A stretch of 5,014 nt of DNA from an uncultured Acetatifactor sp. (lineage in GTDB: Bacteria; Bacillota; Clostridia; Lachnospirales; Lachnospiraceae). The stretch is taken from NCBI GenBank assembly GCA_947631715.1, contig CANRMK010000188.1, positions 1 to 5,014 of the forward strand, written 5' to 3'. Numbering within the stretch: the first letter of the stretch is position 1; each line of letters begins with the position of its first letter. Of the stretch, positions 1-5,014 are shown in pieces. The notes below the pieces were generated by a model. It ran no database searches. It was not told the origin of the DNA and worked only from the letters and a program-made list of their open reading frames with translations. The position numbers and the translations under genes are program-made.

Positions 1-109
1 CCGACGTGCTCCAACGGTCTGCCGGAAGAACATCGACATTACCGGGCTGAATACAACGGTGGGGGCTGAACTGTTACGAGAAAGCGCCAGGTGCGGAAAA
101 GGATATCAC
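1..109 (+). other. Left edge: possible 3' end of an unidentified upstream gene, then leader of the first glycosyltransferase
   Basis: No gene can be recognised here. Two + strand frames close near the edge, one with TGA at 48-50 and the other with TGA at 67-69, and either could be the last codons of a preceding cluster gene. The third frame has no stop from position 2 onwards and is in frame with the glycosyltransferase that follows; it contains a GTG at 59. None of the three short translations resembles a family I know. I saw no clear promoter, which fits read-through transcription from an operon that begins to the left of the window. Confidence 0.25.
95..103 (+). promoter_or_regulatory. Ribosome binding site that decides the start of the first glycosyltransferase
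   Basis: GGAAAAGGA ends 6 bases before the ATG at 110, a normal Shine-Dalgarno distance. The in-frame GTG at 59 has no comparable purine-rich stretch ahead of it. This favours the ATG at 110, which also puts the typical N-terminal beta strand at the very start of the protein. Confidence 0.65.
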
Positions 110-1378
110 ATGAGAGTGGTTTTTGTGTCAAATTATATCAATCACCACCAGATTCCGTTCTGCAATGCCATGCATGCGATGCTGGAGGGACAGTTCTCGT
201 TCCTGCAGACGGAAGCCATGGAGGAGGAAAGGGTCAGGATGGGGTGGCATAGCGGGGAGAGCCCCTCTTACGTCAGGCGCTGGTACGAAGAGCCGGAAGC
301 CTGCCGAAAGCTTGTAATGGACTGCGACGTGGCGCTGTTCGGGGGGACAGACGACGAAAGCTATATCAGCGAACGTCTGCAGGCGGGGAAGCCGGTGATC
401 CGGATCAGTGAACGCCTGTACAAGACAGGACAGTGGAAAGCGGTATCTCCCAGGGGGCTTAGGAGGAAATACCTGGATCACACCCGATACCGGAACCGCC
501 CGGTGTACCTATTGTGCGCCGGGGCTTATGTGCCCTCGGATTTTCGCCTGGTGAGGGCGTATCCGGGGAAAATGTTCTGCTGGGGATATTTCCCGGAGAC
601 CAGACAGTATGACACAGATGCGCTCATGGCCGGAAAGGGCTGGAACGATACCTCCTGTGGGGAAGAGACCTCCCGTGTGCCCTATCTTCTCTGGGCGGGC
701 CGGATGATCGGCTGGAAGCATCCGGAGCTGGCCCTGGAGACGGCGAGATATCTGAAAGAAAAGGGGCTCCCGTTCCACATGGAGATCGTGGGGGACGGGG
801 AACGAAAGGGCCGCCAGGAGGAACTCAGGAGCCGGTACGGACTGGAAGACCAGGTGAGCTTTTCCGGGTTCCTGCCGCCGGAGGAGGTGCGCAGACGCAT
901 GGAAAAGGCGGATATTTTCCTGATCACCAGCGACAGGCAGGAGGGCTGGGGGGCCGTGGCCAATGAAGCCATGAACAGCGGATGCGCAGTGGTGGCGGAC
1001 CATATGATCGGGGCGGCTCCTTACCTGATCGCCCACGGTGAAAACGGCCTGATCTACCGGGACGGAAATGAGCAGGAGCTGTTCCGGCATGCGGAGCGCC
1101 TGACCGGGGACCGGGAGCTTTGCTGCAGGCTGGGGCTTAAGGCTTACCGCACCATCACGGAGGTGTGGAATGCGGAAAAAGCGGCGGCTGGATTGATCCG
1201 GCTGGCGGAGAGCCTGCTTAGGGACCCTTCCCTGAGAGAAAACGCAGAAGCCGCAGACAGCTGCTTTCACGGAAAGCTTTCTCCCTGCGCCCCGGCGCCG
1301 GTACTGTGGGAGAGAGAGGCGGGACGGGCGTGCAGGGAAATGGAACGATTAGAAGCTATGGACAGGAACGGGAGATAG
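110..1378 (+). CDS. GT-B fold glycosyltransferase, family 4 type (surface polysaccharide assembly)
   Basis: This 422-residue enzyme probably moves a sugar from an NDP-sugar onto a growing lipid-linked glycan at the cytoplasmic side of the membrane. The N-terminal Rossmann half begins at once with MRVVFVSNYINHHQIPF, as is usual for GT4 enzymes. The C-terminal nucleotide-binding half (about 192-345) shows AGRMIGWKH at 196-204, with R198 and K203 in the positions that usually bind the donor diphosphate. It also has IVGDG at 226-230, SFSGFLP at 250-256, an EX7E signature (E278 and E286 in EGWGAVANE), and HGENGLIY at 309-316. I chose ATG 110 over GTG 59 because of the ribosome binding site and the family's normal N-terminus. 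Residues 371-422 form a charged tail beyond the catalytic fold that I cannot assign. There is no signal peptide or membrane span. The next gene starts 3 bases after the stop, so the two are probably cotranscribed. The fold and EX7E class are secure; donor, acceptor and linkage cannot be read from sequence. Confidence 0.92.
   Translation: MRVVFVSNYINHHQIPFCNAMHAMLEGQFSFLQTEAMEEERVRMGWHSGESPSYVRRWYEEPEACRKLVMDCDVALFGGTDDESYISERLQAGKPVIRISERLYKTGQWKAVSPRGLRRKYLDHTRYRNRPVYLLCAGAYVPSDFRLVRAYPGKMFCWGYFPETRQYDTDALMAGKGWNDTSCGEETSRVPYLLWAGRMIGWKHPELALETARYLKEKGLPFHMEIVGDGERKGRQEELRSRYGLEDQVSFSGFLPPEEVRRRMEKADIFLITSDRQEGWGAVANEAMNSGCAVVADHMIGAAPYLIAHGENGLIYRDGNEQELFRHAERLTGDRELCCRLGLKAYRTITEVWNAEKAAAGLIRLAESLLRDPSLRENAEAADSCFHGKLSPCAPAPVLWEREAGRACREMERLEAMDRNGR
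1370..1374 (+). promoter_or_regulatory. Ribosome binding site of the GT2 gene, inside the end of the GT4 gene
   Basis: GGGAG lies 7 bases before the ATG at 1382 and inside the last codons of the preceding gene. This arrangement supports cotranscription and probably translational coupling of the two glycosyltransferases. A second AGGA at 1377-1380 is too close to the ATG to be the main site. Confidence 0.6.
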
Positions 1379-1381
1379 GAA

Positions 1382-2398
1382 ATGCCAAGGGAGAATCCTC
1401 TGATCACTGTGATCATACCGGTCTATAATATCATGGATTATCTGCCCAGATGCGTCCGCTCCGTAACGGCCCAGACTTATCGGGAGCTGGAGATCATTCT
1501 GGTGGACGACGGCTCCACGGACGGCACGGGAGAGCTCTGTGACAGGCTTGCGGAGGAAGATTCCAGGATCCAGGCGCTGCACAAAGAAAACGGCGGCTCC
1601 TCCTCGGCGCGGAATCTGGGACTGGGCCATGCGTCCGGAGAGTATGTAGGATTTGTGGACAGCGACGATTATATAGAGCCGGATATGTATGAGAGGCTGT
1701 ACCGGGGCATCAGAGAATGCCATGTGCCTGCGGCGCAGATCGGACGGAATGAGATCGACGAACAGGGAAACCTGCTGCCGGATATCTGTAAGGCGCCCGA
1801 GACAGCCGAGATCTGGGAGAGCAGGGACTTTTTGAGGGAGCTTCTGATGCATAGGGGGGATTGCTCCTTCTGCACCAAGCTGATCCGGCGGGAGCTCTTT
1901 GAGGGCATGGAATTTCCGGCGGGGAAGCTCAATGAAGATTTTCATCTGTTGGTGTGCATGCTGCCGCGGATAGGAAGCCTGGTCTCCCTGCCGGGACAGG
2001 CCTACCATGTGTTCTACCGGATCGGCAGCAACTCCAGGAAAGCGGACCGGGAGACCTTTTCCAGAGTGTACTGGGATTGTGTGGAGAATGCAGACATGGT
2101 GGAACGAATGACCGCAGAAGAATATTCGGAGCTGTTAGAGGTATCTTTCCGCTTCGGGGTGTTCCAGCGCCTGGAATATCTTCTGCACATTCCCATCTCC
2201 CAAATGACAAGGGAGAATGAACCGTACAGAAGCGTTGTGGCATATCTGCGCAGAAACTGGGGAAAGGCCATGAGAAATCCTATTCTGACGGGGAAGAACA
2301 AGCTGTACCACACGCTGTTCGCAGTGTCCCCCAGGGGAGTCCGGAAGCTGCACAGGCGGCTGAGAAATCATAAGGCTGACAAAAACTGTAAGATGTGA
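1382..2398 (+). CDS. GT-A fold glycosyltransferase, family 2 (EpsJ/capsular type)
   Basis: This 338-residue protein is a probable inverting glycosyltransferase that adds one sugar to the polysaccharide repeat unit. The N-terminal catalytic domain (about 7-190) has the family 2 signatures in order: ITVIIPVYN at 8-16, VDDGSTDGT at 41-49 (nucleotide contact D42/D43), NGGSSSARN at 70-78, the metal-binding DSDD at 93-96, and NED at 184-186, where the acidic pair matches the usual catalytic-base motif. After the domain come about 150 residues with many aromatic and basic positions, ending in a very basic tail (RKLHRRLRNHK) that could lie on the membrane surface; that role is inference. No confident transmembrane helix is visible. 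The length fits EPS-cluster GT2 enzymes. The ATG at 1382 has a good ribosome binding site and is followed directly by the first beta strand. The gene sits between the GT4 and dehydratase genes, so it belongs to the same pathway. Sugar specificity cannot be told. Confidence 0.94.
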   Translation: MPRENPLITVIIPVYNIMDYLPRCVRSVTAQTYRELEIILVDDGSTDGTGELCDRLAEEDSRIQALHKENGGSSSARNLGLGHASGEYVGFVDSDDYIEPDMYERLYRGIRECHVPAAQIGRNEIDEQGNLLPDICKAPETAEIWESRDFLRELLMHRGDCSFCTKLIRRELFEGMEFPAGKLNEDFHLLVCMLPRIGSLVSLPGQAYHVFYRIGSNSRKADRETFSRVYWDCVENADMVERMTAEEYSELLEVSFRFGVFQRLEYLLHIPISQMTRENEPYRSVVAYLRRNWGKAMRNPILTGKNKLYHTLFAVSPRGVRKLHRRLRNHKADKNCKM

Positions 2399-2412
2399 TA
2401 CAATGAGCGGGA

Positions 2413-2435
2413 GCGGGAACGGCAAAGCTTCCCGC
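2413..2435 (+). promoter_or_regulatory. Perfect 7-bp hairpin between the GT2 and dehydratase genes
   Basis: GCGGGAA (2413-2419) and TTCCCGC (2429-2435) are exact reverse complements separated by a 9-base loop. The element sits in the gap upstream of the dehydratase ribosome binding site, provided the start is ATG 2466. No T run follows, so it is not a classical intrinsic terminator. It could act as an mRNA-stability or translation-tuning element within the operon, or it could be chance in GC-rich sequence. If translation instead began at 2403, the stem would be coding. Confidence 0.4.
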
Positions 2436-2451
2436 CAGGCGAGTATTTACG

Positions 2452-2457
2452 GGAAGG
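2452..2457 (+). promoter_or_regulatory. Ribosome binding site that decides the dehydratase start
   Basis: GGAAGG is followed by 8 bases and then the ATG at 2466. The upstream in-frame ATG at 2403 has only TGTAAGATGTGATACA before it, which is not a usable Shine-Dalgarno. The extra 21 residues from 2403 are low-complexity (Ser/Gly/Lys) and unlike the family's N-terminus, so 2466 is preferred. Confidence 0.65.
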
Positions 2458-2465
2458 CAAGTGAC

Positions 2466-4325
2466 ATGGATAAAACACCGAAATTTCTTAAGATACCGGC
2501 CAGCAGGATCATAGCGCTGGTACTGCTGGATATCATGTCGATCATGGCGGCATCTTTCGGCGCACTGTATATTCGGTTTGAATTTTCATTCGGCAGCATA
2601 GACCGCTTATATCTGGAACGGATGGAACACATACTGGTCCCGATGATCCTTATCACCCTTTTCTTTCAGGTGATATGGAAGCTGTATAAAAGTGTTTGGA
2701 GGTATGCAAGCGCCAACGAACTGATCAATGTGGTACTGGCGGCCAGCTGTTCTTCGGCGGTCCAGGTGATCTTCTGCGATGTAACGGGCCAGAGGATGCC
2801 GAAAAGCTACTATGTGCTGTTCTGGTTCCTGCTGACAGTGCTGATCTGCGGAACCCGGTTCGGCTACAGGATCCTGCGGATCCTGAATCAAAAAAGGACA
2901 TCCATTACGGGGAAAAGCCAGGGAATTAATGCTATGATTATCGGCGCCGGGGCTGCAGGGAATATGATCCTAAAGGAAATCGAGACCAGTCAGTACCTGA
3001 ACCTGCAGGCAAAATGCATTATCGACGATCAGCCCGGATGCCATGGAAAGCTGCTGCGGGGAGTGCCTATTGTAGGCGGCCGGGAGAGCATCCTGGACGC
3101 GGTGCGCCAGTACGGGATAGATGAGATCATCTTTGCCATTCCCTCCGCGGGGGTGCAGACGAGAAAGGAGATCCTGGATATCTGCAAGGAATCCGGCTGC
3201 AGACTGCGGACACTGCCGGGAATGTATCAGCTGATTAACGGCGATGTATCCGTTTCCAAGCTGAAGGAGGTGGAGATCGAAGATCTGCTGGGGCGGGAGC
3301 CTGTGGAGATCAATACAGAAGAAGTCCTTGGATACGTCAGTGGGAAAGTGATCATGGTCACAGGCGGAGGGGGCTCTATCGGAAGCGAGCTGTGCAGACA
3401 GATAGCGGCCCATTCGCCCAAGCAGCTGATCGTAGTGGACATTTATGAGAACAATGCCTATGAGATCCAGCAGGAGCTTCTGAGGAAATATCCTGACCTG
3501 AATCTGGAGGTGTTGATCGCATCTGTCCGCAATACCAACCGGATGAACTGGATCTTTTCCCACTATCACCCCGACATTGTGTATCATGCGGCGGCCCATA
3601 AGCACGTGCCGTTAATGGAGACAAGCCCCAATGAAGCCATTAAGAATAATGTGTTCGGCACTTATAAGACGGCCATGGCCGCGGACAGGTACGGGGTGGA
3701 GAAGTTCGTGCTGATCTCTACGGATAAGGCGGTGAACCCCACGAATATCATGGGTGCATCCAAGCGGATCTGCGAGATGGTGATCCAGATGATGAACCAG
3801 CATTCCAGGACCAATTTTGTGGCTGTGCGTTTCGGAAATGTGCTGGGAAGCAATGGCAGTGTGATTCCGCTGTTTAAAAAGCAGATCGCAGAGGGAGGAC
3901 CGGTGACGGTCACAGATCCTGAGATCATCCGCTATTTTATGACGATTCCGGAAGCGGTGTCCCTTGTGCTGCAGGCGGGAGCGTATGCCCGGGGCGGGGA
4001 GATCTTTGTGCTTGATATGGGGAAACCGGTCAGGATCTTGGATCTGGCCACAAATTTGATCAAGCTGTCCGGCTACAGGGTAGGAGAGGATATTCAGATT
4101 CAGTTCACCGGCCTGAGACCGGGGGAAAAAATGTATGAAGAACTGCTGATGGACGAGGAGGGATTAAAGAAGACGGCAAACAAAATGATCTATATAGGAA
4201 AACCCATTGAATTTGATGAGGAGAAGCTTAAAAGGCAGCTGGATGGGCTGGAAAAGGCGGTCAAGCAGGAAACAGAGGATGTAAGGGGGCTGGTCAGAGA
4301 GATCGTAAAAACTTATCAGCCGTAG
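2466..4325 (+). CDS. Membrane-anchored NDP-sugar 4,6-dehydratase, PglF/WbpM/CapD/EpsC family
   Basis: This 619-residue polytopic SDR enzyme probably turns UDP-GlcNAc into the UDP-4-keto-6-deoxy sugar, the first committed step to bacillosamine, QuiNAc or FucNAc-type residues. The N-terminus has about four membrane segments (near 11-33, 51-72, 80-100 and 110-130). A first Rossmann domain follows, with GAGAAG at 160-165 (CoA_binding_3-like). The catalytic Polysacc_synt_2 domain runs from about 296 to 580: NAD(P) motif TGGGGSIGSE at 299-308, HAAAHKHVP at 374-382, STDKAVNPTN at 418-427, MGASK at 429-433 and GLRPGEKMYEELL at 549-561. M429 stands where ordinary SDRs have the catalytic Tyr, and K433 is kept; this Met substitution is known for WbpM/PglF-type enzymes and so is not a defect. 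The length agrees with the family (about 590-665). An alternative start at 2403 would add 21 residues but lacks a ribosome binding site. Family assignment is secure; the exact substrate is inferred, and no partner aminotransferase is visible. Confidence 0.95.
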   Translation: MDKTPKFLKIPASRIIALVLLDIMSIMAASFGALYIRFEFSFGSIDRLYLERMEHILVPMILITLFFQVIWKLYKSVWRYASANELINVVLAASCSSAVQVIFCDVTGQRMPKSYYVLFWFLLTVLICGTRFGYRILRILNQKRTSITGKSQGINAMIIGAGAAGNMILKEIETSQYLNLQAKCIIDDQPGCHGKLLRGVPIVGGRESILDAVRQYGIDEIIFAIPSAGVQTRKEILDICKESGCRLRTLPGMYQLINGDVSVSKLKEVEIEDLLGREPVEINTEEVLGYVSGKVIMVTGGGGSIGSELCRQIAAHSPKQLIVVDIYENNAYEIQQELLRKYPDLNLEVLIASVRNTNRMNWIFSHYHPDIVYHAAAHKHVPLMETSPNEAIKNNVFGTYKTAMAADRYGVEKFVLISTDKAVNPTNIMGASKRICEMVIQMMNQHSRTNFVAVRFGNVLGSNGSVIPLFKKQIAEGGPVTVTDPEIIRYFMTIPEAVSLVLQAGAYARGGEIFVLDMGKPVRILDLATNLIKLSGYRVGEDIQIQFTGLRPGEKMYEELLMDEEGLKKTANKMIYIGKPIEFDEEKLKRQLDGLEKAVKQETEDVRGLVREIVKTYQP

Positions 4326-4353
4326 GAAATTAATGTAGATAAATTTCTGGCTG

Positions 4354-4369
4354 AAAACAAAGTTTTTTT
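4354..4369 (+). terminator. Weak AT-rich terminator-like element after the polysaccharide genes
   Basis: A 5-bp stem AAAAC/GTTTT with a 3-base loop (4354-4366) runs into a tract of seven T bases (4363-4369), about 30 bases after the dehydratase stop. The stem has only one G-C pair, so termination may be leaky. Another 6-bp arm pair, GAAATT (4326-4331) and AATTTC (4342-4347), lies just upstream. The position at the end of the operon is right, but the structure is poor. Confidence 0.3.
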
Positions 4370-4389
4370 ATTGTTCATCTAAAAACTTT
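4359..4389. repeat. 9-bp inverted repeat next to the regulator promoter
   Basis: AAAGTTTTT (4359-4367) and AAAAACTTT (4381-4389) are perfect reverse complements with a 13-base spacer. The right arm reaches the first base of the -35 box at 4389. It could be an operator for the XRE protein encoded downstream, part of a bidirectional terminator, or chance in AT-rich DNA. The sequence does not decide between these. Confidence 0.4.
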
Positions 4390-4417
4390 TGCCACAGTTG
4401 ATGAAGTGTATTAAAAT
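4389..4417 (+). promoter_or_regulatory. Sigma-A-type promoter for the XRE regulator
   Basis: The -35 box TTGCCA (4389-4394, 5 of 6 to consensus) and the -10 box TAAAAT (4412-4417, 5 of 6) are separated by exactly 17 bases. Transcription would start near 4424, giving a leader of about 44 bases before the ATG at 4468. This suggests that the regulator and the gene after it are a transcription unit separate from the polysaccharide operon. Boxes this good can arise by chance in AT-rich DNA, but the placement is apt. Confidence 0.6.
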
Positions 4418-4452
4418 AGAATTTAAGTTATATAAACCAAATTGCAAATGAA

Positions 4453-4459
4453 AGAAGGG
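4453..4459 (+). promoter_or_regulatory. Ribosome binding site of the XRE regulator
   Basis: AGAAGGG lies 8 bases ahead of the ATG at 4468. It fixes the start and gives a protein whose first helix begins directly at the N-terminus, as is normal for small XRE proteins. Confidence 0.65.
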
Positions 4460-4467
4460 CATACGTT

Positions 4468-4824
4468 ATGGGGATAGGAGAAATGATTGAAAAACTTCGC
4501 CGCGAGAGGCATCTGGTGCAGAAAGAACTGGCGGCGGCCATGAATGTTTCGGTGGGAACGATCTCGAATTACGAGAACGGGGTGCACTTCCCGGATCTGC
4601 CTATGGTACACAAGCTGGCCGATTTCTTTGGGGTCAGCACGGATTATCTGCTGGGGAGGACGGAATTCCGCGGGGACGCCAGGCAGTTGAACCAGAAAGT
4701 GACACAGGAATTTACCCTGAAGGATTTTACGGATTCGATTCTGGAACTGGAGCCCCAGGAGAGAGACAGTGTCATGGCATATACCCGGTTCATGAAGGCC
4801 TGGAGAGAGAAGAAACAGAAATAA
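4468..4824 (+). CDS. XRE-family helix-turn-helix transcriptional regulator
   Basis: This 118-residue cytoplasmic protein should bind DNA through a Cro/C1-type HTH_3 domain at about residues 4-62. The family pattern is complete: IEKLRRER (helix 1, 7-14), QKELAAAMNV (helix 2, 18-27), a recognition helix around GTISNYENG (30-38), then PDLPMVHKLADFFGVSTDYLLG (42-63). Residues 65-118 are a charged, mostly helical tail (ERDSVMAYTRFMKAWREKK near the end) of unknown role, possibly dimerisation; there is no peptidase or sensor domain. It has its own promoter and ribosome binding site, after an AT-rich gap. The next gene starts 5 bases after its stop, so the two are probably cotranscribed. Small XRE proteins often repress their own promoter, and the inverted repeat at 4359-4389 is a candidate site; that link is inference. 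Whether it controls the polysaccharide genes cannot be told. Its target and any ligand are unknown. Confidence 0.93.
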   Translation: MGIGEMIEKLRRERHLVQKELAAAMNVSVGTISNYENGVHFPDLPMVHKLADFFGVSTDYLLGRTEFRGDARQLNQKVTQEFTLKDFTDSILELEPQERDSVMAYTRFMKAWREKKQK

Positions 4825-4829
4825 CAGCT

Positions 4830-5014
4830 ATGAATCAGAGGAAAGAGCATGCCGGAAAACAGCATAAAATAAATGTGCAAAGCCTCCTTGTGGCACTTTG
4901 TATCTTTGCTGTCTGCGTCGGCACGCAGCAGATACAGACAACGGCCTGGAACAGCGGAATCATCGAATTTTCAAGGGATGCTCTGGGCGTCCTGATGGCG
5001 GTCATCATCGGAAC
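4830..5014 (+). CDS. N-terminal part of an unidentified membrane protein, cut by the window edge
   Basis: The frame is open from ATG 4830 to the end of the window, giving 61 complete codons. The product starts with a short basic hydrophilic stretch (MNQRKEHAGKQHK). A hydrophobic segment follows at about 17-31 (QSLLVALCIFAVCVG), then a polar loop (TQQIQTTAWNSGIIEFSRD), and a second hydrophobic segment starts near 52 (ALGVLMAVIIG). This suggests an integral membrane protein with an N-in, multi-span topology. I do not recognise the family. The start lies 5 bases after the regulator's stop and has no good Shine-Dalgarno at the proper distance; the GGAGAGAGAAG at 4802-4812 is too far upstream. Translation may therefore be coupled to the regulator gene. 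It could be a polymer-export or polymerisation protein, but nothing seen here shows that. Confidence 0.7.
   Translation, partial: MNQRKEHAGKQHKINVQSLLVALCIFAVCVGTQQIQTTAWNSGIIEFSRDALGVLMAVIIG

Noticed and set aside
509..1270. Long minus-strand open frame (253 codons) opposite the GT4 gene
   Set aside because: Its product is full of Pro, Arg, His and Gln and matches no family I know. The + strand frame has complete GT4 motifs. This is a shadow of GC-rich codon use.
1349..2008. Long minus-strand open frame (219 codons) opposite the GT2 gene
   Set aside because: It lies opposite a gene with intact GT2 motifs, has no recognisable domain, and spans the GT4/GT2 junction with no convincing start signals. 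It is a shadow frame.
2403..2465. Dehydratase start at ATG 2403, 4 bases after the GT2 stop
   Set aside because: The spacing would suit translational coupling, but there is no Shine-Dalgarno. The 21 extra residues are low-complexity, and ATG 2466 has GGAAGG at a good distance.
2970..3605. Minus-strand open frame (211 codons) opposite the dehydratase
   Set aside because: The composition is typical of an antisense shadow and there is no motif. The + strand carries the diagnostic dehydratase signatures over the same bases.
3711..3767. Possible loss of SDR catalytic activity, since Met replaces the usual Tyr
   Set aside because: Met at this position is a normal feature of WbpM/PglF-type dehydratases, and the surrounding Thr, Asp and Lys residues are intact.
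4431..4436. TATAAA as the -10 box of the regulator promoter
   Set aside because: The bases 17 upstream (around 4408-4413, GTATTA) make a poor -35 box, whereas TTGCCA-17-TAAAAT slightly upstream fits far better.
1..5014. CRISPR array, tRNA/rRNA, insertion sequence or phage element
   Set aside because: I saw no regularly spaced direct repeats, no cloverleaf or rRNA-like sequence, no transposase and no terminal inverted repeats. The window is almost fully explained by five protein genes.

Overview
The window reads as the downstream end of a cell-surface polysaccharide (capsule/exopolysaccharide or glycan) gene cluster from a Gram-positive anaerobe, most likely a Clostridia/Lachnospiraceae-type Firmicute. 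This placement is inferred from G-rich Shine-Dalgarno sequences, compact genes all on one strand, an AT-rich intergenic promoter next to moderately GC-rich genes, and the protein families present. The species cannot be named from the sequence alone.

Layout, all on the + strand: (1) 1-109, the possible tail of an unidentified upstream gene plus the leader of the first glycosyltransferase; (2) 110-1378, a GT-B fold family 4-type glycosyltransferase; (3) 1382-2398, a GT-A fold family 2 glycosyltransferase, only 3 bases downstream; (4) a 67-base gap holding a perfect 7-bp hairpin and a good ribosome binding site; (5) 2466-4325, a membrane-anchored NDP-sugar 4,6-dehydratase of the PglF/WbpM/CapD/EpsC type; (6) 4326-4467, an AT-rich intergenic region with weak terminator-like and inverted-repeat structure and a good sigma-A-type promoter; (7) 4468-4824, a small XRE-family helix-turn-helix regulator; (8) 4830-5014, the first 61 codons of an unidentified membrane protein that runs off the window.

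How they fit together: the dehydratase would convert UDP-GlcNAc (the usual substrate of the family) to a 4-keto-6-deoxy sugar nucleotide, the entry point to sugars such as bacillosamine, QuiNAc or FucNAc. The two glycosyltransferases would add sugars to a lipid-linked repeat unit at the inner face of the cytoplasmic membrane. No aminotransferase, initiating phosphoglycosyltransferase, flippase or polymerase is visible here, so the final sugar and the polymer cannot be deduced. The regulator and the membrane-protein gene appear to form a second transcription unit with its own promoter.

I found no convincing previously undescribed system. The items most worth a second look are the AT-rich inverted repeat abutting the regulator promoter, the hairpin ahead of the dehydratase start, and the truncated, unrecognised membrane protein.
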